NCBI GenBank assembly: GCA_964596165.1
Contig: CAZQTW010000025.1
Location: 12,907-76,906, forward strand
From: CAYUQT01 sp964596165
GTDB taxonomy: Bacteria > Planctomycetota > Phycisphaerae > UBA1845 > JAFGLZ01
DNA length: 64,000 nucleotides
Direction: 5' to 3'
The notes beneath the pieces were generated by a model that was not told the DNA's origin, searched no databases, and saw only the letters and a list, made by a program, of their open reading frames with translations. Positions 36,264-45,563 of this stretch are shown here, piece by piece. Numbering within the stretch: the stretch's first letter is position 1; the number at the start of each line of letters is the position of its first letter. A program made the position numbers and the translations under genes.

Positions 36264-37724
36264 GTGACCTCAACTGCCCACTACGGTTTGCCGGCAGCAG
36301 CGGTTTTGCTGCTGCCTATCGCAGCCTCCGCGGCCGAACCCGGCAATCTTCGCGCCGATGTGTGTGTCGTCGGAGGTGGGAGCGGCGGATTCGGCGCGGC
36401 GCTCGCCGCGGCGCGGGCGGGCGCCGACGTGGTGCTGGTTGAACGACTGGATCGACTCGGGGGCACCAGTACGATGGGCCTGGTCAGCAACTGGGAGCCC
36501 GGACCGGGCGACCCTATCGCCCGCGAACTCTACGAGCGTCTGCGAAAGATCGGCGCCGCGGGCGTCACCAGCGAACAAAACCCCGATCGAAAGCAGGGGC
36601 CATTCGGCCTCTGGCTCATCTCGCCGGCAATCCCATATGAGAGGACCTTACGGCGCTCGGATGCCCTCTACGCCAAGTGCAACGGCGTGTCGTTTGAGCC
36701 CGAGGCGATGAGCCGGACGATGGCCGAGATCCTCGCCGAAACGGGCCGGTGCAAGGTCCTGCTGAACACACGGTTCGTTGCCGCAGCCGCCGAGGGGCCG
36801 CGCGTCACGTCGATTCGGGCCGAGTCGACGGATGGGACCGTCTATCGGATCCGGGCGAAGGTCTTCATCGACGCCACCGGAAACGTGGATCTCTGTCGCG
36901 CGATCGGCTGCGAGACCATGCTTGGTGCGGAGCCCAAGAGTCGGTTTAACGAGCCGGCCGCGCCTGAGAAGCCCGACCCTTCGCTGAATGCCGTTTCGCT
37001 GTGCTATCGCGTGCGGAAGAGCACCAATCCCGTATCGCCTCAGGAGCCCGGTGAACCGGCCAAGACCTGGCCACGTGCGGCGCACGTGACGCAACTGCCC
37101 GGCGGCGACCTTCTCATCAATCCACTTGCCGTATTGCCCGGGCGTTGCTTGATCAGCATGGGCTATGAGAAGGCTTATGAGGCGTGCAAGCCGATCGTCC
37201 GGGCCCACTGGCGGTGGTTGCATGGCCACGCGCCGTTTGAGGGGTACGAGTTCGGTGAGTTTGCCCCGATGCTCGGCATTCGCGAGAGCCATCGCGTGGT
37301 GGGCGAATACGTGCTGACGCAGCACGATCTGCTGGCCGGTCTGTCCGGACAGAAGCATCCCGATATGATTGCCATTGCCGACCATCCGATGGACGTTCAC
37401 GGAGGCGGGCGAGGGGGCCGACTGACGGCACTGAATGGCCCTTACGGAATCCCCTACCGTTGCCTGATCCCCAAGGGCAAGGAGAACCTGCTGGTGGCCT
37501 GTCGCGGCGCAAGCTTCACTCAGATTGCGGCGTCCAGTTGCAGGCTGTCGCGGACGATCATCGCCTTGGGCCACGCCGCCGGCCTGGCCGCCGCCCAGGT
37601 GGCCAAGTCGGGCGCGTCCATCCGCACCGTCGATGTCGCGGCGATTCAGAAGCAGGTCCGGTTGTCCACGTCGATCGAGGAATGCGAGCAAACGCACAGA
37701 CCGGCAGGTCCGGCTGCACACTGA
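36264..37724 (+). CDS. Secreted FAD-dependent oxidoreductase
   Basis: 486 residues from GTG 36264, five bases after the beta-helix/SMP-30 stop, so surely on the same message. A Sec signal (YGLPAAAVLLLPIAASAAE) precedes the FAD motif ADVCVVGGGSGGFGAALAA and VVLVERLDRLGGTSTMG. Later landmarks are VFIDATGNVDLCRAIGCE and the C-terminal GHAAGLAAAQVA. It is a FAD_oxidored-family enzyme like the one at 8210 but uses a Sec rather than Tat signal; how it would acquire FAD outside the cytoplasm is unclear. It may oxidise a sugar released by its operon partner. Confidence 0.85.
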   Translation: MTSTAHYGLPAAAVLLLPIAASAAEPGNLRADVCVVGGGSGGFGAALAAARAGADVVLVERLDRLGGTSTMGLVSNWEPGPGDPIARELYERLRKIGAAGVTSEQNPDRKQGPFGLWLISPAIPYERTLRRSDALYAKCNGVSFEPEAMSRTMAEILAETGRCKVLLNTRFVAAAAEGPRVTSIRAESTDGTVYRIRAKVFIDATGNVDLCRAIGCETMLGAEPKSRFNEPAAPEKPDPSLNAVSLCYRVRKSTNPVSPQEPGEPAKTWPRAAHVTQLPGGDLLINPLAVLPGRCLISMGYEKAYEACKPIVRAHWRWLHGHAPFEGYEFGEFAPMLGIRESHRVVGEYVLTQHDLLAGLSGQKHPDMIAIADHPMDVHGGGRGGRLTALNGPYGIPYRCLIPKGKENLLVACRGASFTQIAASSCRLSRTIIALGHAAGLAAAQVAKSGASIRTVDVAAIQKQVRLSTSIEECEQTHRPAGPAAH

Positions 37725-37902
37725 AAAGGATCGTTTGAGGACTGACATGAAAGACGACGTGCAAACGGCGGTGTGAGAGATGAGAATACAGAAAATGTCA
37801 GGAAGAGTCTCTCTGGAAATCCTTCCCGACACCTCTTGTTGTTCGAGCTCGCGACACGGGATCGGCAGCACAGAAGGTCGATCGGGCCTCGTACCGGGGG
37901 CC

Positions 37903-39213
37903 TCACCACTTGAATCCGAACCCCATGAGGATGCTGTGCTGTTGCTGCTGCATTTCGCTGTGTCCGAAGTCGATACCCAGCGGGATGTCGCTGCGGCCGT
38001 CGTTGCTCAGGGTGTTCGGAAGGGCCCAGACCCAACCCACGCCCGCCCACCAGTTCTTCGCCTCGTATCGCAAGCCCATCGTAATGTGATGCTGCATGAT
38101 GACGGATCCCGTCGGCATCAGGTTGTCGTGATCGAGTGGTTGAGTCGCGAAGTGGTACCCCGTTCCCAGCGTCCAGTGCTTGTCCAGTTTGAACTCCGCT
38201 CCTCCGGCGAATACCCACTGATCGCGATACCCCAATCCGAACGGAATGCTGAAACGGACCGGACCGTCCCCGGTGAGAGTAGTCGAGCTCAACGTGGTGT
38301 CGGATGAGTCGATCCAGCGGACCTCGCCCACCAGTTTCAGCCGGTCCGTCGCGTCCCAGGCCGCACCGGCCGTGATCTTCTGTGGGAGACGGAAATCCTC
38401 AACCTCCGCGTCCTTGATATACACCGGGCCCTGACCGTAGACCGACGCCCGTGCATGAGGCATCGGCATGTCCCCGAACCACGTCGGCGATCGGTAAGCC
38501 GCGCCGAAGGCAAGATCGGGCCGTGCCTGATAGTGAACGCCGGCCTGAAGACCTCCGCCGCAGGCGTAGCCGCGACCGAGATGGATGTCCGTCGACCCGA
38601 GAACCGTGCTTAGCTCGACCGTGGCCGCCTCGACCCGGACGCCGGCGCCGACCGAAAGCTTCTTCGTGAGCCGGTATCCGATGTTCAATTGTGGATCGAT
38701 CACAACGAACTCCGAGCCGATGCGACGCTCGAGCAGGGGCATCATCTGCGGTTTGATGTGAAAACGCGAAGCCAGGCCGTCCTTCCAGTGAAGGGCGAAG
38801 CCCAAGGTCCAATCCCGATTCAGGGGCGTCGTCATCGCCACGTTGCTCAGCAGCCCCATCGGCCGCTCCGATTCCGCCGAGTTGATGGTGTTGCTCCAGC
38901 GGGTACGGGCGATGGCCAACTCCTCGGCGATGTCGAACCGGAACTCCTGCATGCCCCAAAGGGCCACCGTTGCGGGGTTGTCGATTTGAGACAGAGCCGT
39001 ATCGCCGACCGCCACATCGGCGCCGCCGCGGGCCTGCGATTGCACGCTGATCCCAATGGGCTCGAGGCCATCGGTCGGAAGCGCGGGACGGGGCAGGACC
39101 GCCAGCAGGGCAACAACGAAGCCCGGCGGCAGGGGGCCAAGCCCGCGTCGATGGGCTTGCCCGACGAACGCATTCGTGTTCAAGTCGGTGCGGATTGTGC
39201 GGCGATCACCCAT
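37903..39213 (-). CDS. FadL/OmpP1-family outer-membrane porin
   Basis: 436 residues. An N-terminal segment with a hydrophobic stretch (GFVVALLAVLPRPALP) precedes the family's N-terminal hatch start, SVQSQARGGADVAVGDTALSQIDNPATVALW. The rest alternates amphipathic strands ending in GLRYEAKNWWAGVGWVW and the terminal GFGFKW, whose last residue is aromatic as expected for outer-membrane barrels. FadL-type channels let hydrophobic molecules cross the outer membrane; here it might import products of the carbohydrate region, but that is inference. Confidence 0.85.
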   Translation of the reverse strand: MGDRRTIRTDLNTNAFVGQAHRRGLGPLPPGFVVALLAVLPRPALPTDGLEPIGISVQSQARGGADVAVGDTALSQIDNPATVALWGMQEFRFDIAEELAIARTRWSNTINSAESERPMGLLSNVAMTTPLNRDWTLGFALHWKDGLASRFHIKPQMMPLLERRIGSEFVVIDPQLNIGYRLTKKLSVGAGVRVEAATVELSTVLGSTDIHLGRGYACGGGLQAGVHYQARPDLAFGAAYRSPTWFGDMPMPHARASVYGQGPVYIKDAEVEDFRLPQKITAGAAWDATDRLKLVGEVRWIDSSDTTLSSTTLTGDGPVRFSIPFGLGYRDQWVFAGGAEFKLDKHWTLGTGYHFATQPLDHDNLMPTGSVIMQHHITMGLRYEAKNWWAGVGWVWALPNTLSNDGRSDIPLGIDFGHSEMQQQQHSILMGFGFKW

Positions 39214-39287
39214 TGCGTCACACGGAACCGTTCGGCATCGTAATCGACCTGTCCGCGGGAAGCAGGGGCGGAGGGCCGTCCGCGGCC

Positions 39288-39440
39288 GCTACCACCCCGC
39301 CACCGCATCCGGAACCCAGCGGCGGACGGTCTTCATGGGGGCGGCGGGCTTGAGCATGTAATCCCGGTCGTACATCGGGTAGACGCCCGGCGCGCCGTGG
39401 CGCGGGGCAATCTTCGTTGCCGTTTTGCCGCGCATCGTGA
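39288..39440. repeat. 153-base direct repeat, left copy
   Basis: It is the same as 40260-40412 except two adjacent bases (39297-39298 against 40269-40270). The sequence is the last 50 codons or so of the GH127 gene with its stop. The copies are 972 bases apart and enclose the DUF433-DUF5615 pair. Confidence 0.9.
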
Positions 39441-39451
39441 CGGTACCATCC

Positions 39452-39832
39452 CTAATAGCACCGTAGCCGGATCTTGACCTGGCCGGCCTTTCGCACCGCT
39501 ACGATGATAAACGGAACGGTTACGTCAAGACTCTCTTGAAGCAATGCTCGAATGGAGTCGTTTGTGAAGCCGGGATCGATGTGCCCTGGTCTCAAATAGA
39601 TGATTCCGACCATGGGCTCCATCATGGCGATGGCAAGTCTGCCGAAGTCGCGATCGTGCGTCAGTATGACCCGGTCCTGAGAACGGGCCAGTCGAATCAG
39701 CTCGATGTCCGGCATCCCGACGAGTCCGTTCTCCTTGACATCGAGGACGTCCATGCCCTCGTCACGAAGATGCTCCACTACGGTCGGGTGAATGTTCTCG
39801 TCGGCCACCAGCGCGAATTCCCGCACCTTCAA
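39452..39832 (-). CDS. DUF5615 PIN-like protein, probable toxin
   Basis: 126 residues from TTG 39830-39832, which overlaps the DUF433 stop by three bases (TTGA). The PIN-like pattern is clear: LVADENIHPTVVEHLRDEG, GMPDIELIRLARSQDR and ILTHDRDFG. Here the first acidic patch has the usual ADEN, unlike the pair at 20350. The presumed role is an RNase toxin controlled by DUF433. The pair lies inside a duplicated piece of the GH127 gene end. Confidence 0.82.
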   Translation of the reverse strand: MKVREFALVADENIHPTVVEHLRDEGMDVLDVKENGLVGMPDIELIRLARSQDRVILTHDRDFGRLAIAMMEPMVGIIYLRPGHIDPGFTNDSIRALLQESLDVTVPFIIVAVRKAGQVKIRLRCY

Positions 39833-40059
39833 CGGTTCACCTCGGTGCGGATGACCACCTCGTTTTGCAGGAACCGCGCGGCGTAGCGCAACGCATCCTC
39901 CACGTCTTCCGCGGCAAGGTGTGGGTACGCCTTCAGGATGTCTTCGCGAGAGGCGCCGCCGGCCACCAGCTCCAGAAGGAACTCGACACTGATTCGAGTT
40001 CCCTTGATGCAGGGCTTGCCGCCGAGGATCTCGGGATTCGAAATGATACGATCAAACAT
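39829..40059 (-). CDS. DUF433-family protein, probable antitoxin
   Basis: 76 residues from ATG 40057-40059 (a longer start at 40083 lacks family sequence). DRIISNPEILGGKPCIKGTRISVEFLL is the canonical DUF433 opening, followed by GASREDILKAYPHLAAEDVEDALRYAA, the winged-helix recognition part. It should bind DNA and repress the pair. The stop overlaps the downstream toxin start. It stands between the two copies of a 153-base repeat. Confidence 0.88.
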   Translation of the reverse strand: MFDRIISNPEILGGKPCIKGTRISVEFLLELVAGGASREDILKAYPHLAAEDVEDALRYAARFLQNEVVIRTEVNR

Positions 40060-40259
40060 GGTTCCCGGTCTCCGACCCTCCAACGATTATTGTACCCCGG
40101 TGTCCATCGATTCCATAGCGTTTCGCCGCCGGTCTGGCTTCGCGCCATCGCTTGCCGTGCTTGAGCGGGCCGACCACAGGGGCCGGCATGCCTCAATTGG
40201 CGCGTTTCCCGGGCGATCATACCACGGTGCGGAAAGACACCCGAACGTGCCCGTGGATT

Positions 40260-40412
40260 GCTACCACCTGGCCACCGCATCCGGAACCCAGCGGCGGACG
40301 GTCTTCATGGGGGCGGCGGGCTTGAGCATGTAATCCCGGTCGTACATCGGGTAGACGCCCGGCGCGCCGTGGCGCGGGGCAATCTTCGTTGCCGTTTTGC
40401 CGCGCATCGTGA
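40260..40412. repeat. 153-base direct repeat, right copy (3' end of the GH127 gene)
   Basis: The right copy coincides with the true 3' end of the GH127 gene, including the stop at 40261-40263. The left copy (39288-39440) is thus a displaced duplicate. Base-by-base comparison gave 151 of 153 identical. Confidence 0.9.
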
Positions 40413-42228
40413 TCGTGTAGACGGCCTCGTTCTTCGTCTTCGCATGGGCCGTACGGCTCAGTGTCGTCTCGGGCACGGCGAAGCGGAGCTCGATCACGTC
40501 GCCCGGCTTGAGCTCGTCGAAGGCCTGATATCGGCCCGTCATCGCCAACCGCCGTTCCTGGGCGTTCACGGTGCAACGGAATTGTCGTTGGTTGATCCAC
40601 GGTGGGATGCGAACCGCAATGCGCCTGGCCGTCTTGTTGCGGATGACGACCCGTCCTTCATGGGGCAGATGGCTGTCGATGTCCAGCCACGGCGCGGCGC
40701 GATTCAGCAACAGGTTCACCTGGGCCTGATCGCCCTGGCAACGGGTGATGGCCTCCCATGCGTAATACAGACCGCGCGTGGCGTTGGCGGTGCAACATTG
40801 CATGGTGCGGGCCACCAGCGAATGGTCCGGCATGAGATAAGAGGCGTAGATTCCGAGCATTCTGTCGAGCACACTGTCCGTGCACACCTGCCGGGGATGC
40901 CCGGTCGGCTGAGTCTGCGGTTGCTGCGCGGCAATCTGTTCGAGGAGGTCGCGGCGCGTGTACTGCCCCTCCGCCAGGTGATTGCGGATGATCCGATCGG
41001 CATCCTCCCAGTAGTCGCCCAGCCCCGCGTCGCTCATCTTCACGGTCATGGCGATCAGGTCGCCGAGCATGCATCCTTCCATTGAAGGGCGGTCGGCCGG
41101 CCAGGTCGGCATGAATCCGATCTCATGAATGCCGTACGTGCGCATCTGTTCGTACGACGACCGCACGAGGTCGCAAGCGCGTGAGTCGCCGGCCACCAGC
41201 CCGTATTCGAGCAAACCGCGCAGCGCGATCGCCCGGGCGTGGAAGTGGCTGTCGACGTGCCCCTGCTCACTGCCGGCAACCCGCGGCGGATCGGCCGGAT
41301 GACCCCAGAACTTCGGCTTGCTGATAAACCGCGCGATCTGTGCGGCAGATTCCAGCACCTGCTCGTCGCCGCTCTGGCTTGCCCACATCGCCAGGCCCCG
41401 CAGGGGATAGCCGAAGTAGGCCACCACGCTTCCTTCGCCGCCCTCGTGTTCGCTGCGGGGTTCGTCGGTGTTGAGCCAGCCGGACCGCGGGCGGGTGAAC
41501 GGATGGCCCGTCTTGCCGCCTTCCGGATAATAGGCGTAGGTCTTGCCGGTGGCCGGGTCCTGTTTCTTGATGGTCTCGCGCGCCAAGCCGCGAGCGATCT
41601 TCTCGACCAGGTCGGCACAGGGCGTGATCCCCGCGGCATTTCTCACGGCCAGGGCCGTCAGCAGAATGCCCGTCGTGCCGGGGATCGCATAGTCTTGTGG
41701 CTGGGTCTTGTAACCCTTGTCGGCATAGGCATCCAGGTGCCACGGGCGTTTCGGGTTGTACTTGGCGTAGTAGAGGCCGTCCTCGGGTGATACGAAACTC
41801 ATCACCGCCTTGAGCAGCCCTTGCTCGATTTCCAGATACTTGTTGCTCCCGCACGCGTTGCGGAGCAGCGTCATGCAGTCGAGGAATTTCGGGGCGCACT
41901 CGACATCGCACCCGCTGTGCTTAAGGTAGGGAGGCCGGTTGCACCAGAAGACCTCGAACCACATCAGGAAGTCGTCGTTCGCATCGCTCGTGCCGGCGAT
42001 GCCGTGCAGCGCGAGTTCCGCCCGTTCGGCGAGGTCCAGCGTATCCGGAACGACGGCCTCGTAGGTGGTGCCGGGGTACGGACTGGTGATTCTGCTTGTC
42101 GGCGGCTTGGCCGCCGTCGCGACTCCGGTGGCTTGTTCCGAGCCGCGGGCCAAACCACAGGCCAATGCGCCGCCCGCGACTGTTGCCTGAAGAAATCCGC
42201 GACGACTCAACCCTTCTGATGGAGTCAT
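40261..42228 (-). CDS. Tat-exported GH127-like beta-L-arabinofuranosidase
   Basis: 655 residues. A Tat signal (SRRGFLQATVAGGALACG) is followed by an alpha/alpha-barrel-type catalytic domain with HSGCDVECAPKFLDCM, a conserved central region (SGWLNTDEPRSEHEGGEGS) and the cysteine pair CCTANATRGLYYAWEAI, which fits the cysteine-based active site of GH127/GH146. The C-terminal beta-sandwich ends PAAPMKTVRRWVPDAVARW. The family removes beta-L-arabinofuranose from plant glycans. The C-terminal 50 codons are duplicated 972 bases away around a toxin-antitoxin-like pair. The 171 bases upstream show no clear promoter. Confidence 0.82.
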   Translation of the reverse strand: MTPSEGLSRRGFLQATVAGGALACGLARGSEQATGVATAAKPPTSRITSPYPGTTYEAVVPDTLDLAERAELALHGIAGTSDANDDFLMWFEVFWCNRPPYLKHSGCDVECAPKFLDCMTLLRNACGSNKYLEIEQGLLKAVMSFVSPEDGLYYAKYNPKRPWHLDAYADKGYKTQPQDYAIPGTTGILLTALAVRNAAGITPCADLVEKIARGLARETIKKQDPATGKTYAYYPEGGKTGHPFTRPRSGWLNTDEPRSEHEGGEGSVVAYFGYPLRGLAMWASQSGDEQVLESAAQIARFISKPKFWGHPADPPRVAGSEQGHVDSHFHARAIALRGLLEYGLVAGDSRACDLVRSSYEQMRTYGIHEIGFMPTWPADRPSMEGCMLGDLIAMTVKMSDAGLGDYWEDADRIIRNHLAEGQYTRRDLLEQIAAQQPQTQPTGHPRQVCTDSVLDRMLGIYASYLMPDHSLVARTMQCCTANATRGLYYAWEAITRCQGDQAQVNLLLNRAAPWLDIDSHLPHEGRVVIRNKTARRIAVRIPPWINQRQFRCTVNAQERRLAMTGRYQAFDELKPGDVIELRFAVPETTLSRTAHAKTKNEAVYTITMRGKTATKIAPRHGAPGVYPMYDRDYMLKPAAPMKTVRRWVPDAVARW

Positions 42229-42399
42229 GTGCGCCGTCCTTCGATTGTCACCAGAGGACTATCTCGCGTCAGGCTAACCCGAGGTCCTCATGTTACCAGC
42301 TTGCAAGAGGCCGGAACAGCGAGGCACACGCCGCTACGGAGACTCCGACCGCTACAAAGGCGAAGATCGGTACACACACAAAGACCGCCTGAGGAGGAC

Positions 42400-45248
42400 T
42401 CAGGGGTGATAGAACAGGATGGTGCCGTTGTCGCCGACGGCGAAGACCCGGGTCGGCCCGTTGCTCCAGACGCCGTAGAGGTGCTCCGTGGTGCCGCTGG
42501 GCATCATCAACCAGTTTGAGCCGTCGTAGTGCAGTATCGTGCCGGTATCGCCTACGGCATAGATGTCGGAGGCGCTGTTTCCATGGACGCAATAGAGGTT
42601 CTTGCTGCCGTAGGCCGTGCCGGACCAGTTCGATCCGTCATAGCGCTGGACCCTGCCGGACATGCCCACGGCGTAGACGTTGTTGTTGGCGGTGCCCCAG
42701 ACGCTGTAAAGGTCCATGGTGGTGCCGCTCGTCATCCCTTCCCAACTTCCACCGGAGTATCGACGAATGGCTCCGTTTGAGCCGACGGCGAAGATGTCGT
42801 CGGCCGCGGCGGCCCAGATGCCGAAGAGGTTGTTGGCCGTGCCGGTATTCACCGACGACCATGTCGAACCGTTATAGGTGGCGACGTAACCGCCTCCGAT
42901 CGCGCCGAACACATTGCCGGCGTCGATGCCATGGACCGCATAGATGGTGTCGCTGACTCCGCTGACCATCGTGCTCCACGTCGAGCCGTTGTAGTGGGTG
43001 ACCGCGCCCGAGTTCCCAACCGCGAAGACGTCGCTCGCGGCCGATCCCCATACCCCCCGCAACGTGAGTGGCGTATTGCTCACCATGGGCGACCACGAGG
43101 TCCCGTCGTAGTGCAGAACCGTCCCTCCCACCCCCACTGCAAATATGTTGGTGGCGCTGGTTCCCCACACCGCCCAGAGTCGGCTCGTGACGCCGCTGGT
43201 CATCGGGTACCACCCGGGCGGTAGGCGCGTGAACGTCGCCGAACGGATCGAGCTGTCGATCGCGCCCGGCTTCCAGGCCATGGCCTTCACGGTCGTGGTC
43301 GCCGTCAATGCAAGCGGGACCGTGTAGACCGTGCCGGTCGTCGGCGTGGGATCGCTCCCGTTCGTGGTGTATCGGATCTCCGCGCCGGATGTCGTGCACG
43401 ACATGGTCACATTGACCGATTCGATATACACCCCGCCGTCGGGGCTGAAGGTCGGCGTGGCCACCTCTTCCCGCCGGGTGTACGTTTCCGAACTGACCGT
43501 GCTGTCGATCAGGTCCGGCTTGTACGCGAAGGCCTTGATCGTCGTCGTCTCGGTCAGGTGAATCGGCGCGCTGTAGAAGGCGCCGTGCGTGGCCGTCGGC
43601 GTGCTGCCGTCCGTCGTGTAGACGATGATCGCCCCCGGCGTGGCACACGACAGAGTCACATCAAGCGAATAGTCGTAGCTGCTCGTCAGAGGATTGTGCA
43701 CGGGAGTGGACACTTGAGTCTGCTGCGTGAAGGTCCCGGAAGCCACCACGCTGTCGATCATCCCGTCCACCAGGGCAATCGCCTTGATCGTCGTGGTGCT
43801 CGTCACGTGAATGGGGGAACTATAGAACGTTCCATGGCTCGACGAAGGCGTGCTGCCGTCGGTCGTGTAGATGATCGTCGCGCCGATGGTCGTGCACGAT
43901 ATCGTCACGTCGGTTGAGCCGCTGAAGGTGCCTGCCGGCGGTGTGAACTCGGGCGTGGTTACCTGCCCCTGCTGCGTGAACGTCGCCGAGACCACCTCGC
44001 TGTCCGTCCGGCCGGTCACGCGGGCGATGGCCCGAACCGTCGTGGTTGCGGTCAAGTGGATGGGCGACGTGTAGACCGTTCCGTTGGAGCCGGAAGGCGT
44101 GCTCCCGTCGGTCGTGTAGATGATCGTTGCCCCCGGCGTCGAACAACTCAGCGTCACGTCCCTCGAGTCGACGAAATACCCTCCGCTGGGATTGAAGACC
44201 GGGGCCGACACCTGTCCGAGCTTCGTGTAGATTGCCGAGCCGACCGGGCTGATGGTCATCCCTGCCTTCCACGCGATGGCCATGACAATGGCCGTGTCGG
44301 TCAGGCGGATCGGTCCGCTGTAGACCGTTCCGTGCGACATCGAGGGAACGCTCCCGTCGGTCGTGTAGCAGATCGTTGCGCCCGGCGTCGCACACGACAG
44401 CGTGNNNNNNNNNNNNNNNNNNNNNNNNNNNNNNNNNNNNNNNNNNNNNNNNNNNNNNNNNNNNNNNNNNNNNNNNNNNNNNNNNNNNNNNNNNNNNNNN
44501 NNNNGCTCCCGTCGGTCGTGTAGCAGATCGTTGCGCCCGGCGTCGCACACGACAGCGTGATGTCCGTCGATGCGATGAACGTTCCCGGCGACGGCGAGAA
44601 GGTGGGCGTCGCCACCGGGTTGGGTCGGGTGAATGTTGCCATGGCGACCAGACTGCCGAGCATCCCATCCTTGCAGGCGGCGGCCTTGAGCGTCGTCGTA
44701 CTCGTCAATTGGATGGGACCTTGATAGGTGATTCCGCTGGAACACGACGGCTCGCTGCCGTCGGTCGTGTACAGAATGGTTGCGTCCGGCGTGGCGGATG
44801 AGACGGCCACTTCAACCGACTCGGTGAAAACCCCGCCGGGGGGCGTGAATGTCGGCGTGCCGACCCGCTCCCGCATCGTGAATGTCGCAACCGCCTCCTC
44901 GCTTTCGGGCAGCCACTCCTTGTAGGCAACGGCGCGAATCGTCGCGCTGTCGGTCAGCAGAATCGGTCCGCTGTATATCGTGCCTCTCGTCTTCGACGGC
45001 GAGAGACCGTCCATCGTGTAGACGATCAACGTTCCCGGCACGCCGCACGAGATGGAGACATAGAAAGGTTCGGCGAACTCTCCTCCCCCAGGGTCAAACG
45101 TCGGGGCGGGCACGGGAGGCCACGGCAGACAGCCGGTGCTAAACAAAAGACCTATCCAACACAGGCAGTAACCCCTGCGCAGCCGTCGACCCTCGCTACA
45201 GGGAGCGCTCGCCCGCAGAACGATCTCGGTCTGTTCAGACGTCACCAT
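42400..45248 (-). CDS. Lipoprotein with chitobiase-like repeats and a seven-bladed propeller (spans an N gap)
   Basis: The frame starts at ATG 45246-45248. A leader (CLCWIGLLFSTGC) looks like a lipoprotein signal. Then come chitobiase/beta-hexosaminidase C-terminal modules of about 80 residues, each with ATILYTTDGS-type, GTVYSGPI-type and TTTVKAIA-type pieces. After these a propeller of seven blades begins, each like LYGVWSNG...FAVGDNGTILFYH, with repeats such as IFAVGVGGTVLHYDGTSW. N bases 44405-44504 interrupt the third module. Removing the gap and one of the identical 55-base borders leaves an uninterrupted frame of 897 residues. The protein is probably anchored at the outer membrane and binds glycans or other proteins. 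Confidence 0.75.
44405..44504. other. Assembly gap 1 (100 N)
   Basis: Exactly 100 N, a default scaffold spacer. Bases 44350-44404 and 44505-44559 are the same 55 bases, which suggests overlapping contig ends rather than missing sequence. Confidence 0.95.
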
Positions 45249-45563
45249 GCATCTCTACTCAAACGACGGCTCCAGGTCCGGAGGCTGTGATGCAACGCAC
45301 GGGTGAATTGATGAAGTCTGGCCGCACACAACTCGCCGACGGCGAAACGGCACAGGTTAACCTTCTTGTCACACAATACTTATCGGGATTCGGCGAGGTG
45401 TGCTTGCCCTATATGGGTCACATAAAAAACACGATAAATCCATCATCCGGAATCATTTTCGTTTCCGGGGGGATTCAACTCGAAACGATCAGGGTCCGAT
45501 TCTTGATCATATCTTATTTCAGGGAAATAGGTTATCTTGCTTTATCGTACCCGATCGCGGGAA
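45249..45563. other. AT-rich spacer
   Basis: Between the modular lipoprotein start and the acyltransferase stop. Bases 45380-45550 are much richer in A+T than the window around them (TTGATCATATCTTATTTCAG, CATAAAAAACACGATAAATC) and probably hold the lipoprotein promoter. A plus-strand ORF (45287-45574) lacks protein-like sequence. Confidence 0.45.

Noticed and set aside
39288..40412. Insertion sequence flanked by target-site duplications
   Set aside because: No transposase or terminal inverted repeats, and a 153-base duplication is far too long.
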